Below are positions 34,818 through 42,446 of a stretch of 64,000 nt of DNA, in pieces. The notes below the pieces were generated by a model. It was given only the letters and a program-made list of their open reading frames with translations, made no database searches and was not told the origin of the DNA. Source of the stretch: Klebsiella pneumoniae (GTDB taxonomy: Bacteria > Verrucomicrobiota > Verrucomicrobiia > Limisphaerales > SXTU01); NCBI GenBank assembly GCA_943330855.2, contig CALQJI020000008.1:33257-97256 (forward strand). The letters run 5' to 3'. Positions within the stretch are counted from its first letter, which is position 1. The number at the start of each line of letters is the position of its first letter. A program made the position numbers and the translations under genes.

Positions 34818-35438
34818 TCATTTCCGTTTGCGGATGAGCGCCACCATCACGCCCTGGATGACCAGCTCCTGCGCCGGGATGAGGTCGGGGAACTTGGGGT
34901 TCTCGGCGCGGAGGAAGGGCTTGCCCCGGTTCAACTGAAACGTCTTGAGCGTGCTCTCGTTGTCGATGAGCGCGGCCACCACGTCACCGCTGCGAGGCGT
35001 CATGCCGTGTTCCAGCACCACGAGGTCGCCATCCATGATGCACTTGCCAATCATGGACTCACCCCGGACTTCGAGCGCGAAGGTGCGCGGCGTCGGCTTG
35101 ATGCCCAGCGTCTCGATGTCAATGGAGACGCAGCCCTTGGCCTCCTGCTTCCGGTCGTCGGCAAACCCGGCGGGGATGGAGCCATAGACCGGGATGTCCA
35201 TGACGCGCTGGCGGAACCGTTGCAGCGGGGAGACGAGCTTCAACGCCCGCGCCCTGCCGTCGCTGGCGGCGAGGAAGCCCTTCTGGCGGATAAGCCGCAG
35301 GTGGTCGGCCACGGTGGTCAGGCAGCGGAAGCCGAAGTGGCTGGCAATCTCGGCGAGGGTGGGCGCGACACCGCCCTGCTCCTGCTCCCGGCGAATGAAA
35401 TCGAGAACCTGCTGCTGGCGGCGGGTGAGTGGTGGCAT
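34818..35438 (-). CDS. lexA: LexA-family SOS repressor
   Basis: 206 residues from the ATG at 35438. The N-terminal winged helix is TRRQQQVLDFIRREQEQGGVAPTLAEIASHFGFRCLTTVADHLRLIRQKGFL. The self-cleavage domain has the Ala90-Gly91 scissile bond (SIPAGFADD), catalytic Ser128 (VRGESMIGK) and Lys165 (ESTLKTFQL). On RecA activation such proteins cut themselves and release their operators. The gene heads an operon with the fused DinB-DnaE polymerase. A 22-base palindrome overlaps its start codon and probably provides autoregulation. It could be a cassette-specific second LexA rather than the genome's main one. Confidence 0.93.
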   Translation of the reverse strand: MPPLTRRQQQVLDFIRREQEQGGVAPTLAEIASHFGFRCLTTVADHLRLIRQKGFLAASDGRARALKLVSPLQRFRQRVMDIPVYGSIPAGFADDRKQEAKGCVSIDIETLGIKPTPRTFALEVRGESMIGKCIMDGDLVVLEHGMTPRSGDVVAALIDNESTLKTFQLNRGKPFLRAENPKFPDLIPAQELVIQGVMVALIRKRK

Positions 35439-35458
35439 ACCGTATGGTTTGACGGTAT
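35437..35458. promoter_or_regulatory. Candidate operator of the lexA-dinB/dnaE operon
   Basis: ATACCGT-N8-ACGGTAT, perfect 7-base arms, overlapping the first two bases of the lexA start codon. On the minus strand a TTGACG lies about 15 bases before it, so the palindrome would also cover the -10 region. Confidence 0.65.
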
Positions 35459-35643
35459 TCTGCACCGAGCCGTCGTCAATAAAAAGTTGCCCACGTGCCA
35501 AACTTCCTGTTTCAGCTTTGATTCCGACCGGCCAATGGCATACTCGCCTCCGTAAGAAGCGGAACCGAATTCACAATGTGGCACTGTCCACCGATGTTTG
35601 GTGCACCGTTGGGGCAGCGTTCGCAGCCAACTTCGTAAAGCGT

Positions 35644-36528
35644 ATGTGCCTCCACAATCTCCTAGCCGTCCCCGCCAACGAACAGGCGTTCACGAACTAC
35701 GTCCGGCAAAAGTTCGGATACGGTCACTGGAGCGCCCCCTATTGGTTTATCGGCCCAGAAGAACGCGGTGGTGACAGTTGTCTGGATATTACAACACGGG
35801 TGATTCAGTGGGCAGGCACGTCTCCAGAGGACGCGTTCGATCTAAAGGACCTTCGCCACTATTGCGAGCGCATTGGCGTCCATCAGTTCCACGATTTTCA
35901 CAACGCTGCACCTGCGGCGCAAAGGACTTGGTCCGCGCTTCTCCGATTGTTGGGCACTCCGGCCACGCTTGGAAATGATCCTCCGGAATGGTTTCCTGCA
36001 CCAATCCCGAACGACCCGCTTGGAGCACCGCACCTTTGGCGGCGACGTTTCCAGCGTGATTATCTGGCCAGACAAGCTGGGGGCGGGATCGTGGACCATG
36101 AAGTTGCTCTGCTGGAGATTTCTCCGCTTCCGAATCCAAGCGAGAAGGCTTGGGTTTGGGCCGAACTTGCGGACACCCCAATCAATAACGCGGCCATGTT
36201 CGCAAGTCGGCCTGCATTTCTAGCACACGATCAAAATCCCAATTTCGTTGCTGGTCGTTTGCAAGTGATCGTCCAGCAACTGCACCAGCAGCGGCCTCGG
36301 TTGGTTGTTTTTTACGGAAGCATTAACGACCACCTTGCAGATCCCATAAGTGGCTGTTTCCCCGGCTTCGATGGTGCGCCCAATCAGGAAGAGCGAGTGC
36401 GGCACCACACTATGGTCCACGAGGATAATCAGGTCACGCACCTGCTCTGGATTTTTCATCCAAGCTATTGGCGTCGGATTGGAGGCAATGCCTACCTCGA
36501 CCAAGTGTTTCAATTGATGCAGGCTTAG
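35644..36528 (+). CDS. Hypothetical protein, possibly related to uracil-DNA glycosylase fold
   Basis: 294 residues from the ATG at 35644. Two segments recall the uracil-DNA-glycosylase superfamily: a strand-loop APYWFIGPEERGGDS near the N-terminus and LLWIFHPSYWRRIGG near the C-terminus (HPS-x-x-R motif), with RLVVFYGS between. Catalytic assignment is not possible by eye. It is transcribed away from the lexA operon, about 205 bases between the start codons, which fits a repair role by context. It could equally be an unrelated family. Confidence 0.5.
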   Translation: MCLHNLLAVPANEQAFTNYVRQKFGYGHWSAPYWFIGPEERGGDSCLDITTRVIQWAGTSPEDAFDLKDLRHYCERIGVHQFHDFHNAAPAAQRTWSALLRLLGTPATLGNDPPEWFPAPIPNDPLGAPHLWRRRFQRDYLARQAGGGIVDHEVALLEISPLPNPSEKAWVWAELADTPINNAAMFASRPAFLAHDQNPNFVAGRLQVIVQQLHQQRPRLVVFYGSINDHLADPISGCFPGFDGAPNQEERVRHHTMVHEDNQVTHLLWIFHPSYWRRIGGNAYLDQVFQLMQA

Positions 36529-36768
36529 ATCTTATCTGGCAGACCTGACCGGCGTGTGGCCTGAATCAACAAAGTGCCATCATCAGTGTGAAGTTTCACA
36601 CCTGACACCTTGCTCCTGGCACGTGTGGACGGACGCCATCACTCTACCTTGTCCGGAATCTCCCCCGGAACGCGACGACCTCAATCATCTGGTCGAGCAG
36701 GTCGAGCCACCAGCGGCGGCGTGTTTCACACTTGGAATGGTGGCGCAGGACGAGCGGGAAGGTCGTGG
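36529..36768. other. Intergenic region
   Basis: 240 bases between two convergent genes. No gene or clear terminator was seen. Confidence 0.4.
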
Positions 36769-37461
36769 TCACGTCTCGAACAACAGTTCACGAATCTTCA
36801 AGTCCCGCTGCACGGTTCGGGCAGGCAGTTCCTCTGGCACATCATCCTGCGGCCATTTCGGCATCCTCATCTGGAAGGCGACGACCTCGACCACGGTGTT
36901 GGTGACCCAAAGCCGCCAATGGCGGTAGTGGGGAGCTTGGTCGGGGTCCAACTGCCGGAGGCGGTTGAGTTCACGGGAGTTTTCGATTTCGTAGCAGAAC
37001 CCGTTGAACCGCTCTCCCCAAAACTCACGAAGTCGGCCATCGAAGCCCGCCGGGTGCTGTCCCAGATCGTTGCGTGCGAACGCGAAGTCGTGGAGCGCCA
37101 CCGAGCAATCCCAGTGGCGCACACCGAGGAAGCTGATGGAAACCGCGCACAGCTCGGTGAGTCGCCGGGCCTCGTCGTCCGGCAGCGGCTGCACGCGGTC
37201 CGCCTCATAGGTGACCACAAGGTCTTCCATGCTGCGCACGGCGAACCGCACCTCGGACAGCTCCGAGGGTGGCAACGGAATGTGGACGGGCACGGAAAAC
37301 TCCTCGCCCTTGAGGGCGGCCAAAGCGCGCTCGTGTTGCAGGAGCATGGTGATCAGCATCCATTGCCGGAGCATGGCCGGGCGTCCTTCCCGTTTCTGAA
37401 TGCGGTCGAGCTTGCGCTGGTATTTGCCGATGATGCGTTGGTGAAACTGTTCCTGAGTCAT
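36769..37461 (-). CDS. Hypothetical protein, paralogue of the gene upstream
   Basis: 230 residues from the ATG at 37461. The C-terminal half (FNGFCYEIENSRELNRLRQLDPDQAPHYRHWRLWVTNTVVEVVAFQM) parallels the upstream protein (HSRAFYEVRNSRTLKALSS, HWVFYIERMRFEMIAEDV). It is charged and soluble, with an N-terminal helix QFHQRIIGKYQRKLDRIQKREG. The family is not recognised. Last gene of the phosphatase operon. Confidence 0.65.
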   Translation of the reverse strand: MTQEQFHQRIIGKYQRKLDRIQKREGRPAMLRQWMLITMLLQHERALAALKGEEFSVPVHIPLPPSELSEVRFAVRSMEDLVVTYEADRVQPLPDDEARRLTELCAVSISFLGVRHWDCSVALHDFAFARNDLGQHPAGFDGRLREFWGERFNGFCYEIENSRELNRLRQLDPDQAPHYRHWRLWVTNTVVEVVAFQMRMPKWPQDDVPEELPARTVQRDLKIRELLFET

Positions 37462-37500
37462 GGTCAATCGGGTTGAAGTCGGCGGTCGTTGCGCCTTCGT

Positions 37501-38142
37501 TTAGCACGGCATGGTGTCCATGCGGAGCAGCTCGTTGTCACGGAGCGTGACCACATCTTCGGCAATCATCTCGAACCTCATGCGCTCGATGTAGAAGACC
37601 CAGTGCGTCAGCTTCCCCTCTCTTGAGCTAGAGAGCGCCTTCAGTGTGCGGGAGTTGCGGACCTCATAGAAGGCCCGGCTGTGGACGTAGCCCATCCGCC
37701 TAAATCGCCGCCGATGCCAGTGCTGAATCTCTTCGTGGACGGAAGCACTGGCCACCTTGTAAAAGGCCAGCCGGTGCGTTGCGATGCCAGCCTCATGCGG
37801 CTCCCCAACGCGCACATGGTCGTGTGCGAGGAAGGAAATCACAGCGTCCCGGTTGTCATCCATCTGAACGAGTTTCGGATGGCCATTGACCATCGGCTCG
37901 CACAGGAGAGGCACGGGGCTGAGGTGCTCCAGCCCCCGCAGACCCGCCGCCCGCGCTTCCAGCACGGCTTGGGCACCTTCCATCCGCGAACGCCTGACGC
38001 GGTCAGCGGGGGAGCGCAATCTCAATTCGCCCGTGCGGCGACGAAGACGCCTGAGACAGGTGCGCAACCTGCGGAGTTGGAGTTGGCGCGGTGTCAGGGT
38101 AGCGCGGTCTGTCAGTGAAGTGGATGGTTGTTCAGGGTTCAT
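37501..38142 (-). CDS. Hypothetical protein in phosphatase operon
   Basis: 213 residues from the ATG at 38142. The N-terminus is strongly basic (LTPRQLQLRRLRTCLRRLRRRTGELRLRSPADRVRRSRMEG); the rest is mixed and ends in the FYEVRNSRTL...HWVFYIERM block shared with the next gene. It overlaps the preceding phosphatase gene by 11 bases, so the two are translated together. Function unknown; it could be a substrate or partner of the phosphatase. Confidence 0.65.
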   Translation of the reverse strand: MNPEQPSTSLTDRATLTPRQLQLRRLRTCLRRLRRRTGELRLRSPADRVRRSRMEGAQAVLEARAAGLRGLEHLSPVPLLCEPMVNGHPKLVQMDDNRDAVISFLAHDHVRVGEPHEAGIATHRLAFYKVASASVHEEIQHWHRRRFRRMGYVHSRAFYEVRNSRTLKALSSSREGKLTHWVFYIERMRFEMIAEDVVTLRDNELLRMDTMPC

Positions 38143-38536
38143 TCTCAATGTGGAGTAGGGATGCAATCACGCCGCCGGTCCGATCAACGCCCGCGCTGCA
38201 ATGCACGAGCCACGGTGGCGGCAGTGTGCGGAGCACTTCGTGGACTTGGCGAAATTCATCGTCAGTCACGTGCGGCTCCTCGTGGTCGGGCACGGGGACA
38301 CGCCCAACCCGGAAGCCTGCCTCGGTGTAGCAGCGGAGAAGGTCAACACCTTCGCGGGTGTAGTATCGCTCCAGTTCGTCGTCCGTGAGCAGGCAGAGGA
38401 TGGAGCGAATGCCCATCTGCTGTGCGCGGGCAATCCAAGCGTGGACGACCGCGTTCAGTTCGCCTTCAGTCCACCGTCCCGGACGGCAGGCGCGGGCCAA
38501 CCGGCCCGCGATAACCCAACGGATGGTCTCATTCAT
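38132..38536 (-). CDS. Dual-specificity/tyrosine phosphatase-like protein (first copy)
   Basis: 134 residues. The P-loop VHCSAGVDRT (Cys113, Arg119) is the HCxxGxxR-(S/T) signature, and PVPDHEEP supplies the likely general acid Asp84. The small size fits the compact dual-specificity group. It would remove phosphate from Tyr/Ser/Thr or from a small molecule. It is one of two such enzymes in the operon; a hairpin lies in the 166 bases between them. Confidence 0.85.
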   Translation of the reverse strand: MNETIRWVIAGRLARACRPGRWTEGELNAVVHAWIARAQQMGIRSILCLLTDDELERYYTREGVDLLRCYTEAGFRVGRVPVPDHEEPHVTDDEFRQVHEVLRTLPPPWLVHCSAGVDRTGGVIASLLHIENEP

Positions 38537-38592
38537 GGCTTGGTAAGGTGGTGGCGTCGCACATCGGTGCGGTCGCGTCGGGGGACAATTCG

Positions 38593-38614
38593 CCCCCTAC
38601 TACATAGTAGGGGG
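38593..38614. repeat. Perfect 10-base hairpin between the two phosphatase genes
   Basis: CCCCCTACTA-CA-TAGTAGGGGG, only two bases in the loop, within the 38537-38702 gap. It may slow or stop transcription between the two genes or stabilise the message; no T-run follows. Confidence 0.7.
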
Positions 38615-38702
38615 AGAGGGCAAAGTGTAAACCGATGACGCGAAGATTTTTGCCAAAAGCAGCAGATTTCTTCTCTTTGGTCGCTTGGCCGGGAGCCTCC
38701 GG

Positions 38703-39173
38703 TCACTTTCCGCCCTCCATCACGCGCTGGTGCTTGGCGCGGATGCACGGCCAGGCCGCCAGCTCGGAGGCGGCATAGGCGGAGCGGTCCAGCCCGGAGC
38801 TGCAATGAAACAGCCACGGCACGGGGAGCTTGCACAGCTTGTGGCGGATTTCGGGGAAGACGCTCTCTGGCACCGGCGGCACGCGCTGGTCCGGCACAGA
38901 GATATGCGCGACCTGAAAGCCGCCTTCGCGGTAGCGGCGCAGCAGGCCGACGCGATGGTCGCCGTAGCTGGTCGCCAGCTCACGCCCGGACAGGAGGCAG
39001 ATGATGGAGGCAATGCCCTCGGCCCGGACATGATTGAGCCATGCGATGACCAGCGCCTCCGGCACGCGCTCGTGCGGGTAGCCGGGCTGGCACGCGTAGG
39101 CCAGCATCCGGGGCAACCGCCAGACGACCGGCGAGATGGCATCGAAGAGTGCGAGGTTGGGGTTGTCCTTCAT
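38703..39173 (-). CDS. Dual-specificity/tyrosine phosphatase-like protein (second copy)
   Basis: 156 residues from the ATG at 39173. P-loop FHCSSGLDRS (Cys124, Arg130) and candidate general acid Asp95 in ISVPDQRVPP. It is recognisably related to the 134-residue phosphatase downstream (shared ...GI-SI-CLL...ELERYY/ELATSY...GLLRRYREGGF pattern), so it is a tandem duplication. Its start overlaps the metallophosphoesterase stop (ATGA). Confidence 0.85.
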   Translation of the reverse strand: MKDNPNLALFDAISPVVWRLPRMLAYACQPGYPHERVPEALVIAWLNHVRAEGIASIICLLSGRELATSYGDHRVGLLRRYREGGFQVAHISVPDQRVPPVPESVFPEIRHKLCKLPVPWLFHCSSGLDRSAYAASELAAWPCIRAKHQRVMEGGK

Positions 39174-40003
39174 AGGCTGAAGCAGCGCTGGATGCCCGGA
39201 GCGCCGTATTCTGCTCCGCCAGTGTGGACGACGAGGTTCGGAAGGATGCGGGCCACGCCGGGACTGTGCGTGTGACCGCACAGCAAAATGAACCGGTGGC
39301 GCGGATGCTTCTTCGCCACGGCACGCAGGACTTCCCCGGCGGCGGTGTTGCAGAAGTGCGGGAGGTATTCCGCGTCCGACATCTGCCCCATGTGCCACGT
39401 CGCCTCTGGAAACGGCGGGACGTGCGTGAGGACGAAGACGCGCCGGTAGCGCGGCACCGCCAAGTCCAGCGCCACGCGAAGATTCTTGGCAGAAGCGTCA
39501 CCCAGCGCGGCCAGTCGACGAAACCGCTCGACCCGGCTGCAACCGGTCAGCTCGGCGATGAGGCGGTAGTCATTGAGTTCCACCTGCGACTGCGCGCCCG
39601 CCCCGGCACGACCGTCTGCCCAGCCACGATGCCCGATGAGGGCCGTGGTCGGGGTGAGCGGCAGCGCCTCGTGGCCGTCGAGGTGTTGCAGCCGGGGATG
39701 GTCAGCGCACGTTAGGGTCACCGCCGCGTCCACGCGGGCGAAGCTGGACCCGTAAAAGTCGTGGTTGCCCAACACGAACGCCACCGGGCAATCGAGTTCA
39801 GCAACCAGCCATTGGAGGTCTTCAGGCAGTTGCCGTCCGGTCGAGATGTCGCCGGAGACGACGAGCGTGCCGGGCAGCTCAGCTCTGATGGATTCGAGCA
39901 GACGTTGCCGCGCCGGAGTGTCGGCGTGGTCGAGGTGCCAGTCAGTCGCCCAGATGAGTTTGCCACCGGTTGGCGGTGCCGGTTGAAGAGCCAGAGTTCC
40001 CAT
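39170..40003 (-). CDS. Calcineurin-like metallophosphoesterase
   Basis: 277 residues from the ATG at 40003 (40024 is also possible). The metal-binding motifs are in order: TDWHLDH, VVSGDIS, LGNHDFYG, a later HVPPF and CGHTHSPG. These hold two metal ions and hydrolyse phosphomono- or diesters. It is cytoplasmic by sequence. It heads a run of five genes with the two Cys-phosphatases, so a common substrate (nucleotide, protein or RNA end) is possible but not shown. Confidence 0.9.
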   Translation of the reverse strand: MGTLALQPAPPTGGKLIWATDWHLDHADTPARQRLLESIRAELPGTLVVSGDISTGRQLPEDLQWLVAELDCPVAFVLGNHDFYGSSFARVDAAVTLTCADHPRLQHLDGHEALPLTPTTALIGHRGWADGRAGAGAQSQVELNDYRLIAELTGCSRVERFRRLAALGDASAKNLRVALDLAVPRYRRVFVLTHVPPFPEATWHMGQMSDAEYLPHFCNTAAGEVLRAVAKKHPRHRFILLCGHTHSPGVARILPNLVVHTGGAEYGAPGIQRCFSL

Positions 40004-40121
40004 TCTGGCGGTAGTAAATACCATGACGGGTGGGACAATGACAGTCCTACCCAACTGGAAAGTTCCGGCGAAACACGTTGTCTGCTGCTCCCATCATCGC
40101 CAAAACGCAACTCAAGCCGCG

Positions 40122-41066
40122 TCAGGCCTCCGCCTCCTCCACCATCGCGGCGATGGTCTCCAGCGCATTCCCCTCCAGCCGATTGTTGACGTAGATCAGC
40201 GTCTTGCGCGCCGGGCCAGCCGCCGCACCGTCCGCGATGAGCCTAGCCCCGGCGGCGCGGGCCTCCGGGTTCGGCTCCTGCACGCGGTTGTAAGGGCTGA
40301 ACAGGTCCACGGCCTCCTGATATTTGCGACCGGGCTTCAGCAGGAAGCGCGCACCGACGAGCTGCTGATTGGTCACGCTGCCGGGCAGCGCCATCTGTTC
40401 GGACACCACCGGCATGTCGGCCCAGGAGTTGAAGACGTGCGCGACGCCGTGGCTGGCCAGCATGGCGAAGTAGTCAGGGTGCAGGAAATGGCGGTTGCGC
40501 AGCTCGACGCCGTAGGGCCAGCCCGGTGGCAGCTCGGACAGGAACTGGTCGAGCGCCGCCACGAAGTCGCGCCCGCGCTCGAAGTCGCTTGGGTAAAAGT
40601 GGGAGAACTCGAACATCAGCAGGCCGACGTTGGCCTTGAACGCCGCGCACGGCCCCAGAAAGGCGGAGGTGAACAAGTCGGCGTTGAGGAAATTCGCGTT
40701 GGACTGGCCTGCCCTGACGCCATGGCGCGGGAGGTTGGGGAAGTGCTTCAGCGTGATGGTGTCCGTCACCTTGAAGGCGAACTGGAAATCCGGTGGCACT
40801 TGGGCTACGAGGCCCTCCAGGTAACGCTGGTCGGGAAACTTGTAGTAGGCCGCGTCGACGCAGACGGTCTTGAACACCTCCGCGTATTCGGTGAGGCAGT
40901 TCTTCTCAAATCGGCTCTCGGCAATTTTGCCGCGATACACGTAGCGCGCCTCATCGTAGAGCAGACCCCGCCAGCCAGGGTATTTCCAGGACGATGTGCC
41001 AATGAAGATGTTCCGTGCCGCCAGCGCGGCAAGGCGCTGCTTGAGGGCGTCCCGGTCGAAGGACAT
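40122..41066 (-). CDS. DUF72 family TIM-barrel protein
   Basis: 314 residues from the ATG at 41066. The family marks are present: FIGTSSWKYPGWRGLLY, a Tyr-rich EYAEVFKTVCVDAAYYKFP, QFAFKVTDTITL, VELRNRHFL and ending KTLIYVNNRLEGNALETI. DUF72 proteins are widespread TIM barrels without an agreed function. It stands between the squalene-cyclase-like gene and the phosphatase operon with gaps of about 95 and 120 bases. Confidence 0.92.
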   Translation of the reverse strand: MSFDRDALKQRLAALAARNIFIGTSSWKYPGWRGLLYDEARYVYRGKIAESRFEKNCLTEYAEVFKTVCVDAAYYKFPDQRYLEGLVAQVPPDFQFAFKVTDTITLKHFPNLPRHGVRAGQSNANFLNADLFTSAFLGPCAAFKANVGLLMFEFSHFYPSDFERGRDFVAALDQFLSELPPGWPYGVELRNRHFLHPDYFAMLASHGVAHVFNSWADMPVVSEQMALPGSVTNQQLVGARFLLKPGRKYQEAVDLFSPYNRVQEPNPEARAAGARLIADGAAAGPARKTLIYVNNRLEGNALETIAAMVEEAEA

Positions 41067-41160
41067 GGCAACAGTTTGACCGGACGCGCCATCCCCGTCA
41101 CCGGGGAATTCAGGGGACAGTCCCGCTCTACGCAATGAAGCCCCGACTTCCGGTGCCGAA

Positions 41161-42204
41161 TCAGCGGGGGAGCAGCGTGGCCAGCGCGGCGGTGGCCCAC
41201 GCGGTGGCGGCGGTGGAGAGGAACTGGTGCTCGCCGTGCGGGTCGCCGTTCTCGAAATACGGCTGCGCCTTGACCTTCACCCGTGACTCGACCCGCCAGG
41301 AGCCGTCCGCGTGCTGCGAGCGCAGCAGGTAGTCGCGGGCGAGCACCACAGCAGGGTCGTCCGGAGGTGAACCCGTTTGCCGTAGCACGAACAAGGTCTG
41401 GCCGGTGGCGAACGCGTCGCTTAGCTGGCCGTCCGCTGGTGCCCAGCCGCCATCCTTGAGCTGGGTGGCCATGATGCCCTGGCGCACGCTGGCCTGCGCT
41501 GCCGCGTCGCCCTTCAGCCGGTGCAGGCCCCACAGCCGCCAGATGCGGTCCTCCTGCGTGGTGAGCGGGGCCTGCGCCAGCCACCTTTCCGCCGCCGCCC
41601 GCGCCTTCGCCAGTTGCGGACGCTGGGCGGCGGTCGCATACCGCACCATGCCGATGAGCGCCAGCACGGTGTCGGCTACGTCAGAGCCTTGCAGCGGCGG
41701 TCGGCGGCACGAGGTGGTCCAGCGACCGTTGGGCAGGCGAGACAAGTCACTGGGCGCACGCCCTTGCAGCCGGGCGACGCCCTGAATCTTCAGCAGGTAG
41801 TTGACGATGGAAGCAGTGGTCTGGTCGGGGGGCCGGTCGGCCAGGCTCAACGCCCACAGGCCGTAGCCCGCCGTGGTCGAGCCTCCGGGGACGTGGTTGC
41901 CCTCGTCCAAGTCCTCCGTGCGGTCCGCGAAATACTTGTGCGTGGTCTGGGCCTGCGACTTGAGCCACGCCGCGTCGAGTGGAAGCCCCATGCGTTCAGC
42001 CGTGACCGCCGTGAGCATGGGCAACGTCTGGTGGTGGCACGAGAAACAGGTCTTGTGCTGCTGCCAGTTGCTCGCTGCACGGGTCACCAGCATCAGCCCC
42101 CTGCGCGTGGCGGACTCGACGGTGTTGGTGGCCTCGACGGCGCTGGTGACGAGCGAGGGCAGGCAGCAAAACGCGATGCACAGGGGCAGCAGCAGGCGTC
42201 TCAT
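41161..42204 (-). CDS. Secreted squalene-cyclase/prenyltransferase-like repeat protein with CxxCH motif
   Basis: 347 residues with a signal peptide (RRLLLPLCIAFCCLPSLVTS). An N-terminal TCFSCHHQTLPML (CxxCH) is followed by alpha/alpha-barrel repeats with Q-x-x-DG-W type segments (TTAGYGLWAL, MATQLKDGGWAPADGQ, LLRSQHADGSWRV). Similar proteins are frequent in Verrucomicrobia and Planctomycetes and are thought to be periplasmic. The single CxxCH could bind haem or act as a disulfide site. No terpene-cyclase DDTAD-type motif was seen, so a cyclase reaction is not supported. Confidence 0.8.
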   Translation of the reverse strand: MRRLLLPLCIAFCCLPSLVTSAVEATNTVESATRRGLMLVTRAASNWQQHKTCFSCHHQTLPMLTAVTAERMGLPLDAAWLKSQAQTTHKYFADRTEDLDEGNHVPGGSTTAGYGLWALSLADRPPDQTTASIVNYLLKIQGVARLQGRAPSDLSRLPNGRWTTSCRRPPLQGSDVADTVLALIGMVRYATAAQRPQLAKARAAAERWLAQAPLTTQEDRIWRLWGLHRLKGDAAAQASVRQGIMATQLKDGGWAPADGQLSDAFATGQTLFVLRQTGSPPDDPAVVLARDYLLRSQHADGSWRVESRVKVKAQPYFENGDPHGEHQFLSTAATAWATAALATLLPR

Positions 42205-42446
42205 GGCGGGGAGTGTCGCATGGTTTCAAACGGCTGTCACGGGAGCGGCGCATCCACGGCAGCAAAACCACAAACTGCTTCTCCGTTTCGGAATTTCTTC
42301 CCCGCGTGCGCGATGACCGTTAGCCTCACGCTCAGTTTTTCACCACGGGAATGTTGCCAGCGCCAAAATTTGAGCCAACGCGAAACCCCATGACAGTCCG
42401 TCCCCCCGCCCCCCTTACCGACACCTTGGCCTGCCCCGGCTGACCC

